A stretch of DNA of 17,237 nt from an uncultured Eubacteriales bacterium (GCA_949747935.1 CATKHE010000097.1:1-17237), one strand, 5' to 3'. Shown: positions 1-6,061, numbered from the stretch's first letter. Notes: generated from the sequence alone by a model not told the origin. Made by a program: numbers and translations.

Positions 1-107
1 CAAACACAATTTTTCGCAGGAATACTGGATGTATTTCAAGAAAAATTGGGGCAGTATGGTGGGAAAAGGACCGCCGCTTGGGCGTATTGACATTTTTCAA
101 ACAAGCC
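1..107. other. Intergenic stretch downstream of purF-like gene
   Basis: No gene is supported here. The stretch is noticeably more AT-rich than the flanking purF-like gene and contains a short hairpin-capable AATAC-TGGAT-GTATT segment near 22-37. I see no T-run that would make it a terminator. A reading frame is open on the minus strand from an ATG near position 89 to the window edge, but it has no ribosome-binding site, so I do not call it. The region could belong to an interspersed intergenic repeat; that cannot be tested inside this window. Confidence 0.4.
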
Positions 108-1532
108 CTACTCCTTCCCGCTCCAACAGTAGGTACACAGCTTGTCCTTATCAATGCCGATGGCTTCCAGCACGCCCTCCAGGGACTGGTAGCCCAGGGA
201 GTCGAAGCCGAACCGCTCACAGATGGTTTTCAGCATGCACTGGCCCCGGCGGGAGGAGGGGTCGGCGTACTCCTCCAGGTGCTTCTGGCCCTCGTCGCCC
301 TCCAGCTCCTGGATGGTGCGCCGGGCCAGAAGGTCCATATCGGAGTTGCCCCGGGAGAAGTTCAGATACTTGCAGCTGTACATGATGGGGGGGCAGGCGG
401 AGCGCATGTGCACCTCTTTCGCGCCGGACTCGTAGAGGAACTCCACCGTCTCCCGCAGCTGGGTGCCCCGGACGATGGAGTCGTCCACAAAGAGCAGCTT
501 CTTGCCCTGAATCAGCTCGGGGACTGGGATCTGCTTCATTTTCGCCACCTGGTTGCGCACGTCCTGGTTTGTGGGCATAAAGGACCGGGGCCAGGTGGGG
601 GTGTATTTAATGAAGGGCCGGGCGAAGTGGACGCCGCTCTCGTTGGCGTAGCCGATGGCGTGGGGGATGCCGGAGTCTGGGACGCCGGCTACATAGTCCA
701 CATCAGGCAGCGAACCCCGTTTTTTCTCGTCCCGGGCCATAACCGCGCCGTTGTGGTAGCGCATCAGCTCCACGTTGACCCCCTCGTAGTTGGAGTTGGG
801 ATAGCCGTAGTAGGTCCACAGGAAGGCGCAGATTTTCATTTCCTCCCCGGCGGGGGAGAGGACGTCGACGCCCTCGGCCCGGATGCGGACGACCTCCCGG
901 GGGCCCAGCTCGTAGGCGTCCTCATAGCCCAGCTTGTGGTAGGCAAAGGACTCGAAGGAGACACAGTGCCCCTGTCCGTTTTTGCCGATGAGGACGGGCA
1001 GGCGGCCCACCCGGTCCCGGGCGGCGATGATCTCCCCCTGGTCGGTGAGGATCAGCAGGGTGAGGGAGCCGTTGATGGCCTCCTGGGCGTGGAGGATGCC
1101 AGAAACCAGGTCGTTTTTCTGGTTGATGAGGGCGGCGGCCAGCTCGGTGGAGTTGATTTTGCCGGAGCTCATGGCCATAAACTGGTGGCCGTGGTCGGAG
1201 AAATACTGTTCCACCAGCTCCTCGGCGTTGTTGATGATGCCCACGGTGGTGATGGCGTACAGCCCCAGATGGGAGCGGACCAGCAGGGGCTGGGGGTCGG
1301 TGTCGCTGATGCAGCCGATGCCGGAGGCGCCGTGGAAGCTGGAAAGGTCCTTCTCGAACTTGGTGCGGAAGGGGGTGTTTTCAATGGAATGGATCTGCCG
1401 TTGGAAGCCGTCCTTGACGTCATGGATAATCATGCCGCCCCGGCGGGTGCCCAAGTGGGAGTGGTAGTCCACCCCGAAAAAGATATCAAGGGAGACGTCC
1501 CGCTGGGAGACAGCCCCAAAAAAACCGCCCAT
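108..1532 (-). CDS. purF: Amidophosphoribosyltransferase-like protein (PurF family) lacking the glutaminase nucleophile
   Basis: A 474-residue PurF homologue, the family of the first committed step of purine synthesis (PRPP to phosphoribosylamine). The phosphoribosyltransferase half looks intact: the PRPP loop FVDDSIVRGT lies at 348-357 and GVPDSGIPHAIGYA at 283-296. Cys235, Cys380, Cys466 and Cys469 (CTYC near the C-terminus) match the spacing of the 4Fe-4S cysteines of the Bacillus-type enzyme. The N-terminal Ntn-glutaminase half is odd. It begins Met-Gly-Gly where active PurF exposes Cys, and the usual HxRY and HNG(N) substrate motifs read CISDT (74-78) and TVGII (96-100). The start is fixed by AAGGAGG 7 nt upstream, with no earlier in-frame Cys. 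It is the last gene of the pur operon in the window, and its RBS overlaps the stop of the microprotein gene. It may use free ammonia, or be a paralogue beside a canonical PurF elsewhere. The family is certain; glutamine-dependent activity is doubtful. Confidence 0.9.
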   Translation of the reverse strand: MGGFFGAVSQRDVSLDIFFGVDYHSHLGTRRGGMIIHDVKDGFQRQIHSIENTPFRTKFEKDLSSFHGASGIGCISDTDPQPLLVRSHLGLYAITTVGIINNAEELVEQYFSDHGHQFMAMSSGKINSTELAAALINQKNDLVSGILHAQEAINGSLTLLILTDQGEIIAARDRVGRLPVLIGKNGQGHCVSFESFAYHKLGYEDAYELGPREVVRIRAEGVDVLSPAGEEMKICAFLWTYYGYPNSNYEGVNVELMRYHNGAVMARDEKKRGSLPDVDYVAGVPDSGIPHAIGYANESGVHFARPFIKYTPTWPRSFMPTNQDVRNQVAKMKQIPVPELIQGKKLLFVDDSIVRGTQLRETVEFLYESGAKEVHMRSACPPIMYSCKYLNFSRGNSDMDLLARRTIQELEGDEGQKHLEEYADPSSRRGQCMLKTICERFGFDSLGYQSLEGVLEAIGIDKDKLCTYCWSGKE

Positions 1533-1544
1533 GATAGAGCCTCC

Positions 1545-1691
1545 TTATTTCTTACGTCTGCGGAAAAAGAGCCAGATGGCCGCGCCTGCGGCCGCCGCGA
1601 TGAGGAGCAGCGTGAGGATAAGCCCGGCGGGACCGCCGGATGTCAAAACCGCAGTGGGGCCGTCCTGGCCGCCGATGATGCTGAGATCCAT
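1545..1691 (-). CDS. 48-residue single-pass membrane microprotein with a GG(A/Q)DGPT motif
   Basis: This small gene sits between purC and the purF-like gene. It starts at ATG 1691, with GGAGGAA 5 nt upstream (1697-1703) and 19 nt after the purC stop, and ends at TAA 1545-1547, inside the purF ribosome-binding site. The protein starts MDLSIIGGQDGPTAV, has one hydrophobic helix at about residues 22-43, and ends in a basic FFRRRKK tail. This suggests the N-terminus outside and the C-terminus in the cytoplasm. The SIIGGxDGPT segment resembles the signature around the Na+-site aspartate of sodium-translocating decarboxylase beta subunits (OadB/GcdB). At 48 residues it cannot be that roughly 400-residue subunit. 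Short proteins with this motif tend to be misnamed as the beta subunit. The gene looks real from its RBS, spacing and topology; the function is unknown. Confidence 0.75.
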   Translation of the reverse strand: MDLSIIGGQDGPTAVLTSGGPAGLILTLLLIAAAAGAAIWLFFRRRKK

Positions 1692-1710
1692 GGGTGTTCC
1701 TCCCGAGCAA

Positions 1711-2397
1711 TCAGGCGAAGAACAGCTTGGACAGGGTCATGGGGTCGATATACTGCCCGTCCTTGTACACCCGCATGTTGCCGGAGGCGATCTCGTCAAT
1801 GAGCATCACCTTGCCGTCGGCGTCGTAGCCGTACTCGAACTTGATGTCGTAGAGGACCAGGCCCTTCTCTTTCAGGTCGTCGGCCACGATCTTGGTGATT
1901 TTCTGGGTCATGTCCTTGATGTCGTCGTACTGGGACTCGGTCATTACGCCCAGGGCCACCAGGGCGTCTTTGGTCACCAGGGGGTCGCCCTTCTCGTCGT
2001 TCTTGAAGGTAGTCTCCACGTAGGCGGGCAGGTCGGCGCCCTCCTCGATATACTCGCCGTACCGGCGGATGAAGGAGCCCACCGCCTTGTGGCGGCAGAT
2101 GACCTCCAGGCCGTGGCCAAAGACCTTGGCGGGCAGCACCTCCATGGTGGTGTTCTCCAGATCGGCGGAGACAAAGTGGGTGCGGATACCAGCGGCGTTG
2201 ATCTTCTCAAAGAAGTAGATAGACATGCGCAGGTTCACGTCGCCCACTCCGTCGATAGTCAGGCCCACAGAGTTCTCGCCGGGATCGAAGACGCCGTCCT
2301 TGCCGGTGCAGTCGTCCTTAAACTTGAGCAGATAGTTGCCGTTGTCCAGGGCGTAGACATTCTTGGTCTTGCCGGTGTAAACGAGATTCTTTTCCAT
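1711..2397 (-). CDS. purC: Phosphoribosylaminoimidazole-succinocarboxamide (SAICAR) synthase
   Basis: PurC joins CAIR and aspartate with ATP to give SAICAR, in the cytosol. The 228 residues are close to the usual 235-240 for the bacterial enzyme. Family features are the N-terminal [14 protein letters not shown]-binding segment (7-17), [11 protein letters not shown] (25-35), the substrate-binding [14 protein letters not shown] (about 101-114), the LYDIKFEYG strand, and [11 protein letters not shown], where most PurCs have DEISPDT(C/M)R. The last motif makes this a somewhat divergent branch. ATG 2397 is preceded by AGGAGG with 8 nt spacing. It lies 42 nt downstream of the immunity-like gene and 19 nt upstream of the microprotein gene, all in one direction, so it is probably co-transcribed with purE. 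Confidence 0.95.
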   Translation of the reverse strand: MEKNLVYTGKTKNVYALDNGNYLLKFKDDCTGKDGVFDPGENSVGLTIDGVGDVNLRMSIYFFEKINAAGIRTHFVSADLENTTMEVLPAKVFGHGLEVICRHKAVGSFIRRYGEYIEEGADLPAYVETTFKNDEKGDPLVTKDALVALGVMTESQYDDIKDMTQKITKIVADDLKEKGLVLYDIKFEYGYDADGKVMLIDEIASGNMRVYKDGQYIDPMTLSKLFFA

Positions 2398-2439
2398 GAT
2401 AAATTCCTCCTAAAATAAAATCATTGTTATTGTTTGCTG

Positions 2440-2676
2440 TCAGACAATCTTGAGGGCCATATCCACAATCTCATCCGCAGTGGGCTCCCGGTCCTTCGGG
2501 AAGCCCTCGACGAGCTGGGGATAGTAGATCAGGTCGCTCCCGCCGGGATGGGGGATGCCTTTCGCGAATTTGACCACCAGCGCGGTGTGTTCCGCCTCAG
2601 TCAGCGTCCGCCCGGTTTTTGGATCCCGGACGGTCTGGATGGCCTTCACCAACTCGGCCAGTTCCTCTCTGGACAT
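2440..2676 (-). CDS. Colicin/pyocin DNase immunity-like protein (Im9 family)
   Basis: A 78-residue protein starting [10 protein letters not shown] at ATG 2676, with GAGGAGG 9 nt upstream overlapping the purE stop. A longer in-frame extension to 2784 lies inside purE and is low-complexity Arg/Pro/Ser, so I rejected it. Residues 43-53 read [11 protein letters not shown]. This is nearly identical to the helix III signature ([11 protein letters not shown]) of the four-helix E-colicin immunity proteins Im7 and Im9, whose Tyr-Tyr pair contacts the nuclease. The first helix ([10 protein letters not shown]), the [14 protein letters not shown] helix and the C-terminal helix [10 protein letters not shown] also line up in order. 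The family is therefore confident. No HNH nuclease or other toxin is nearby, and the gene sits in a purine operon, so it may be an orphan immunity gene or a protein reusing the fold to bind another partner. Confidence 0.88.
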   Translation of the reverse strand: MSREELAELVKAIQTVRDPKTGRTLTEAEHTALVVKFAKGIPHPGGSDLIYYPQLVEGFPKDREPTADEIVDMALKIV

Positions 2677-2689
2677 TGGCAAACCCTCC

Positions 2690-3184
2690 TCAGCAGCCCA
2701 ACTCCACCTGGAGCTTGGCCTCCTTCTCGGCGATCTGAGCGGCCATCTTCTCCCGGGCTTGGTCCAGTTTGACGGCCAATTCATTGTCGGACACCGCCAG
2801 AATCTGGGCGGCCAGCACAGCGGCGTTCTTGGCCCCGTTGATGGCCACGGTGGCCACGGGGATGCCGCTGGGCATCTGGACGGTGGCCAGCAGGGCGTCC
2901 AGCCCGTCCATGGCTCCCCCCTTCATGGGTATGCCGATCACCGGCAAGGTGGAGTTGCCGGCGAAGGCTCCGGCCAGATGGGCGGCCATGCCGGCGGCAC
3001 AGATGAGCACGCCGAAGCCGTTGGAGCGGGCGCTTTTGGCAAATTCCGCGGCGGCGGCGGGAGTGCGGTGGGCGCTGAGGATATGGGCTTCATAGGGGAT
3101 ACTGAACTCGTCCAGCTGCTGACAGGCCCCCTTGACCACGGGCCAGTCACTGTCAGAGCCCATGATGACGGCAACTTTTCTCAA
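2690..3184 (-). CDS. purE: 5-(carboxyamino)imidazole ribonucleotide mutase (PurE)
   Basis: PurE moves the carboxyl group of N5-CAIR to give CAIR; some family members carboxylate AIR directly with CO2. I start it at TTG 3184, giving a 164-residue protein beginning (M)[20 protein letters not shown] (3193-3198) lies 8 nt upstream, and the family consensus starts exactly here. An in-frame ATG at 3244 is rejected because it lies upstream of the leader hairpin. Hallmarks are MGSDSDWP (8-15), SAHRTP, a glycine-rich GMAAHLAG segment, and [20 protein letters not shown]. No purK is in the window, so the substrate (N5-CAIR or AIR plus CO2) is not settled. It is the first gene of the pur operon and is followed directly by the immunity-like gene. 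Confidence 0.95.
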   Translation of the reverse strand: MRKVAVIMGSDSDWPVVKGACQQLDEFSIPYEAHILSAHRTPAAAAEFAKSARSNGFGVLICAAGMAAHLAGAFAGNSTLPVIGIPMKGGAMDGLDALLATVQMPSGIPVATVAINGAKNAAVLAAQILAVSDNELAVKLDQAREKMAAQIAEKEAKLQVELGC

Positions 3185-3192
3185 AATTAACA

Positions 3193-3198
3193 CTCCTT
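3193..3198 (-). promoter_or_regulatory. Ribosome-binding site deciding the TTG start of purE
   Basis: The minus strand reads AAGGAG, 8 nt before TTG 3184. It lies just downstream of the leader hairpin, so a terminated transcript would not include it. Confidence 0.8.
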
Positions 3199-3203
3199 CT
3201 TTC

Positions 3204-3239
3204 AAAAAGCGCAGGCTATCTGGAGATACAGATAGCCTG
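3204..3239 (-). terminator. Terminator-like hairpin in the purE leader
   Basis: Positions 3212-3222 and 3229-3239 form a perfect 11-bp inverted repeat (CAGGCTATCTG / CAGATAGCCTG) around a 6-nt loop. On the minus strand it is followed, after three bases (CGC), by five Ts (3208-3204). It lies between the upstream promoter and the purE ribosome-binding site, so it could end upstream transcription or act as an attenuator of the pur operon. The three-base gap and short T-run make it a moderate-strength terminator at best. I found no recognisable aptamer or alternative anti-terminator pairing. Confidence 0.65.
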
Positions 3240-3246
3240 AACATAT

Positions 3247-3252
3247 ATTATA
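3247..3252 (-). promoter_or_regulatory. Possible second -10 element for purE
   Basis: The minus strand contains a perfect TATAAT. No acceptable -35 lies 16-18 nt upstream, and no TGn extension is present. Transcription from here would begin almost at the leader hairpin. It is a weak candidate and may be chance in an AT-rich leader. Confidence 0.3.
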
Positions 3253-3340
3253 GGGCATATTTGGACGGAATGGGGCCATAAAAATGACGAAACTGGAAAA
3301 AGCACTGCACATCAGGTCACCCTCTCTGTCTTAGGATACC

Positions 3341-3369
3341 ATTTTATAGGAAAGTGGGTCGTTTGGCAA
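3341..3369 (-). promoter_or_regulatory. Candidate sigma-A promoter of the pur operon
   Basis: The minus strand reads TTGCCA (3364-3369), a 17-nt spacer, then TAAAAT (3341-3346). This predicts a start near 3334 and a leader of about 150 nt before purE that contains the terminator-like hairpin. It lies after the stop of the upstream glycosyltransferase gene at 3411. A 10-bp palindrome CTTGTACAAG (3392-3401) lies just upstream of the -35 box and could be an operator. I do not see a clear PurBox. Confidence 0.6.
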
Positions 3370-3410
3370 GAGGAAGCAGGAATTTCGTAGGCTTGTACAA
3401 GAAAGAGTGG

Positions 3411-4502
3411 CTACAGCAGTCCCGCAGTGGTGAGGATGCGTTCTACTTCGCCGGCGCGGCAGGACCATGCAGCCTCCGCCGCCCGGTCCATCCGCCGCTG
3501 GACCGCAAAGCCTGGAGCCTCTTCCAAGGCGTGGGCGCACAGAGTGACGAATTCCTCCGGGTCATGGGCGTTGTACACAACATCGGGAAACAGCTCCACC
3601 TGACCGGGCCAGAGCATGGACACAACCGGCTTTCCGGTCGCCAGGTATTCATAGATGCGGGGGGAGACCACGTCGTCATAGGGCCGGTCCTCTCGGAGCA
3701 GGTTCAGGAGAACGTGACAGCGGTAGAGCCAATCTGGAACCTCAGAGGCGGGCCGGGGGCCTGGGAGGAAGACATTGGACAGTTTGTTCAGCCGATACAG
3801 GTATGGGTTTTCCTTTTCAACGGCACCCAGCAGGAGGAAACCCCAGTCAGGCCGGGCTTGGGCGGCATAGAGTATCGGGGACAGGTCCAACTCGGCCCAG
3901 ACGGTTCCGCTCCAGCCGAAAATAGGGGCTGTCACCCCGGGAAGTGGATCGGAGTGCGGCGTATTGGGGTCGAAGAGGGGCAGGTTGATACCGTTGGGAA
4001 GCAGAGCGATGTTGGCGCTGCAAGGGGACAGCCGGTCTGCAAGCTGGGGAGAAGCGGCAAAGACCACATCTGAGGTCTGGGCCAGACTTCCCTCCCAGTG
4101 GGGAGGCAGGCCGGTCCAGTCCCGGTCACAGTCGTAGACCAGCGCGCCATATTCCAGCCTGTCCAGAAGATGGATGTGCCGTGGGTGGGTGGTCCAGAGA
4201 AGCGGCTCGATAAAACGCCGTCGGGTGGAAGCGTTCTGAATGAAGAGACTGATTTTCTTCCAGGCCATTTGGAAAAAGAATTGATTCCGCTCTGGAATGG
4301 GGAAGGGAATGGCGGGCAGGGTGTAGGCTATCACATTGGGCCGGACCTGTCGCCCCTTTTTGAGAGAAGACCTGTCCCGGGAGGACTGGGCTGGGGAGAA
4401 GTATAGAATCTGCGCGTCTCGCAGTCGGGACACCAGCTGTTGCGTCCGGCCGGGCAGGATGTTTGACCAGGGCTCGCCGGCCAGGCAGAGAATTTGTTTC
4501 AA
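3411..4502 (-). CDS. Glycosyltransferase, GT4-like (TuaH-like)
   Basis: A 363-residue probable sugar transferase of GT-B type, resembling TuaH-like envelope glycosyltransferases. I start it at TTG 4502, giving (M)KQILCLAGEPWSNILPGRTQ. GGGAGG (4511-4516) lies 8 nt upstream, and this matches the usual family start. The longer frame from 4586 or ATG 4568 is excluded because its first codons are the promoter itself. The N-terminal half has LVYDCDRDW and SDVVFAASPQLADRL, typical of the donor-domain boundary. LLPNGIN(L)PLF opens the C-terminal domain, which has APIFGWSGTVW, LLLGAVEKENP and VSPRIYEYLATGKPVV. The last is the usual donor-binding (K/R)xxEYLAxGKPVV segment. No membrane segment is seen. 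The acceptor and sugar are unknown. The divergent PAP2 and D-aminotransferase genes suggest a cell-wall or teichuronic-type polymer. Confidence 0.8.
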   Translation of the reverse strand: MKQILCLAGEPWSNILPGRTQQLVSRLRDAQILYFSPAQSSRDRSSLKKGRQVRPNVIAYTLPAIPFPIPERNQFFFQMAWKKISLFIQNASTRRRFIEPLLWTTHPRHIHLLDRLEYGALVYDCDRDWTGLPPHWEGSLAQTSDVVFAASPQLADRLSPCSANIALLPNGINLPLFDPNTPHSDPLPGVTAPIFGWSGTVWAELDLSPILYAAQARPDWGFLLLGAVEKENPYLYRLNKLSNVFLPGPRPASEVPDWLYRCHVLLNLLREDRPYDDVVSPRIYEYLATGKPVVSMLWPGQVELFPDVVYNAHDPEEFVTLCAHALEEAPGFAVQRRMDRAAEAAWSCRAGEVERILTTAGLL

Positions 4503-4510
4503 AGAGGGAA

Positions 4511-4516
4511 CCTCCC
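4511..4516 (-). promoter_or_regulatory. Ribosome-binding site deciding the glycosyltransferase start
   Basis: The minus strand reads GGGAGG, 8 nt before TTG 4502 and about 35 nt downstream of the predicted transcript start. No comparable site precedes ATG 4568 or TTG 4586. Confidence 0.75.
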
Positions 4517-4533
4517 AATCGTGGAAATCAAGG

Positions 4534-4562
4534 TTGACTTGGAACCGCTTTTCTTCTATTAT
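4534..4562 (+). promoter_or_regulatory. Sigma-A promoter for the PAP2-dat operon
   Basis: TTGACT (4534-4539), a 17-nt spacer and TATTAT (4557-4562) form a strong sigma-A match reading toward the PAP2 gene, with a predicted start near 4569 and a leader of about 50 nt. Its -10 shares five of six positions with the -10 of the oppositely directed glycosyltransferase promoter. Confidence 0.7.
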
Positions 4563-4586
4563 AGTCATGGAACGACAATACGTCAA
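4558..4586 (-). promoter_or_regulatory. Sigma-A promoter for the glycosyltransferase gene
   Basis: On the minus strand, TTGACG (4581-4586), a 17-nt spacer and a perfect TATAAT (4558-4563) predict a start near 4551. That is about 50 nt before the TTG start at 4502. It lies inside the longest open frame and therefore settles the start of that gene. It overlaps the plus-strand promoter, so one polymerase should block the other. Confidence 0.75.
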
Positions 4587-4621
4587 GACGGATAGTTTAC
4601 ATAATAAAAGGGGCGCGTGAA

Positions 4622-5170
4622 ATGTTAGATGGATTACTTCAGTTGGACGGACATCTGTTACTGGCCATCCAAAATCTGCACCAGCCTTGGCTGGACCCCA
4701 TAATCTCTCTGTTCACAAAGCTGGGGGATGCGGGTATTTTATGGATTGCGCTGTCTCTGGCAATGCTGTTGTATAAACCGACCCGAAGGGCCGGTACGCT
4801 GGCCCTGTGCGCAATGATATTAGGACTTCTAATTACCAACGTTACCATCAAGCCCTTGGTGGAGCGGGCGCGGCCTTGGCTGGCGCTGCCGCTCACCCCG
4901 CTGGTGACGGAAAAAGATCCCAATTCTTTTCCCTCCGGCCACACCTGTGCCGCCTTCGCGGCGGGACTGGTCTGGATGCGGACGCTGCCCTGGGGGTGGG
5001 GACGGGCCGCCGCTGTGGTGCTTGCTGTTTTGATGGGGCTGTCCCGCCTGTATGTGGGAGTCCATTATCCCACCGATGTGCTGGCGGGGGCATTGATCGG
5101 CTCACTGTGCGCATGGGCAGTGTGGAAGAGATATCAGCGCTTTGAGGAGAGACGAAACAGCGTATATTAA
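4622..5170 (+). CDS. PAP2-family phosphatase (undecaprenyl-diphosphatase-like)
   Basis: A 182-residue integral membrane phosphatase of the PAP2/BcrC type, which removes phosphate from lipid pyrophosphates such as undecaprenyl diphosphate on the outer face of the membrane. All three PAP2 signature blocks are present: KPLVERARP (77-85), PSGH (104-107, phosphate-binding with catalytic His) and SRLYVGVHYPTD (141-152, nucleophile His148 and Asp152). Several hydrophobic segments (about 36-51, 58-75, 107-119, 128-140, 153-168) give the expected multi-pass topology. The start ATG is preceded by a modest AAAGGGG 9 nt away. The next gene begins 24 nt downstream, so the two share a transcript. Lipid-carrier recycling for peptidoglycan or wall polymers is the likely role; another lipid phosphate substrate is possible. 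Confidence 0.88.
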   Translation: MLDGLLQLDGHLLLAIQNLHQPWLDPIISLFTKLGDAGILWIALSLAMLLYKPTRRAGTLALCAMILGLLITNVTIKPLVERARPWLALPLTPLVTEKDPNSFPSGHTCAAFAAGLVWMRTLPWGWGRAAAVVLAVLMGLSRLYVGVHYPTDVLAGALIGSLCAWAVWKRYQRFEERRNSVY

Positions 5171-5194
5171 CAACACAGGGAGGAGAAATGTGTT

Positions 5195-6043
5195 ATGTGG
5201 AAAAATGTTGGGTACTATAACGGAGAACTAGGTCCGCTGGAGGAGATGCAGGTGCCAATGGGGGACCGGGCCCTGTATTTTGGGGACGGCATTTATGAGG
5301 CTACCTGTGTGGCCAACCGTGTGCCCTTTGCGCTTGAGGACCATCTGGACCGGATGTATAACAGCCTGCGCCTGCTGGAGATTCCCTTCCAAATGGAGCG
5401 GGAGAAAATAAAGGCGGAGCTTCAGAGGGTCATCGACGCGGCGGCGGAGTCCCCGGTCCACTTCCTCTATTGGCAGATCACCCGGGGCAACAGCCCTCGG
5501 AATCACGTTTTCCCTAAGGGGGTGGAGCCCTCGCTGATGATTTTTGTCAAGCCGCACGTCATGAAGTCTATGGATATCCCCTATAAACTGATCTCGCTGG
5601 AGGACATCCGCTTCAAGCTGTGCAATATCAAGACGCTGAACCTGATTCCCAGCGTTCTGGCCAATCAGAGAGCGCTGGAGGCGGGCTGTGACGAGGCGGT
5701 GCTCCACCGGGGCAGCCGAGTCACCGAGTGCGCCCACAGTAACATCTCTATCCTGAAGGACGGCGTGCTGCGCACCGCTCCCGCCGATGAGTTGATTCTG
5801 CCCGGTATTACCCGAAAGCATCTGCTAGCTCTGGCCAGAGAACATGGTATTCCCACGGTGGAGGAGCCCTTCTCCATGGTGGAGCTGATGAATGCGGATG
5901 AGGCCATTGTCACCAGCTCCAGCGCCCTGTGCATGCGGGTGGAATCCATTGACTGGATACCAGTTGGCGGAAAGGACCCCCAGCGGCTGAAGCTGCTCCA
6001 GGACGCCTATCTGGAAAAATTCCGGAGGGAGACGTCGAGATAA
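5195..6043 (+). CDS. dat: D-amino-acid transaminase (class IV PLP aminotransferase)
   Basis: A 282-residue fold-type IV PLP enzyme that interconverts D-Ala and D-Glu with their 2-oxo acids, supplying D-amino acids for peptidoglycan. The length matches the Bacillus enzyme (about 283). The PLP lysine is Lys146 in NIKTLNLIPSVLA. YFGDGIYE (28-35) carries the active-site Tyr34. ITRGNSPRNHVFP (95-107) carries the Arg-x-His pair (Arg102, His104) that binds the substrate carboxylate in D-aminotransferases and separates them from branched-chain aminotransferases. ECAHSNI and VTSSSALCMRVESID complete the cofactor site. ATG 5195 follows GGGAGGAG at good spacing; ATG 5188 is out of frame and stops at once. 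It is co-transcribed with the PAP2 gene and followed by a strong terminator. Confidence 0.88.
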   Translation: MWKNVGYYNGELGPLEEMQVPMGDRALYFGDGIYEATCVANRVPFALEDHLDRMYNSLRLLEIPFQMEREKIKAELQRVIDAAAESPVHFLYWQITRGNSPRNHVFPKGVEPSLMIFVKPHVMKSMDIPYKLISLEDIRFKLCNIKTLNLIPSVLANQRALEAGCDEAVLHRGSRVTECAHSNISILKDGVLRTAPADELILPGITRKHLLALAREHGIPTVEEPFSMVELMNADEAIVTSSSALCMRVESIDWIPVGGKDPQRLKLLQDAYLEKFRRETSR

Positions 6044-6061
6044 TTTTATTTGGAAAAATGG

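Noticed and set aside
78..1802. 574-residue plus-strand open frame opposite the purF-like gene
   Set aside because: It lies antisense to purF, the microprotein gene and the purC end, is low-complexity Gly/Val/Ala/Asp-rich, and has no family motif. It is a shadow of GC-rich codon use.
1531..2418. 295-residue plus-strand open frame opposite purC
   Set aside because: Antisense shadow of purC with His/Val/Gly/Leu-rich composition and no RBS or domain signature.
2677..2784. N-terminal extension of the immunity-like protein into purE
   Set aside because: The extra residues are Arg/Pro/Ser-rich shadow sequence of purE; ATG 2676 has an RBS and matches the Im9-like start.
3185..3244. ATG 3244 as the start of purE
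   Set aside because: It would translate through the leader hairpin and adds residues absent from PurE; TTG 3184 has a proper RBS and matches the family start.
3185..3346. Purine, ZTP or THF riboswitch in the purE leader
   Set aside because: I could not find the conserved core motifs of these aptamers, only a terminator-like hairpin.
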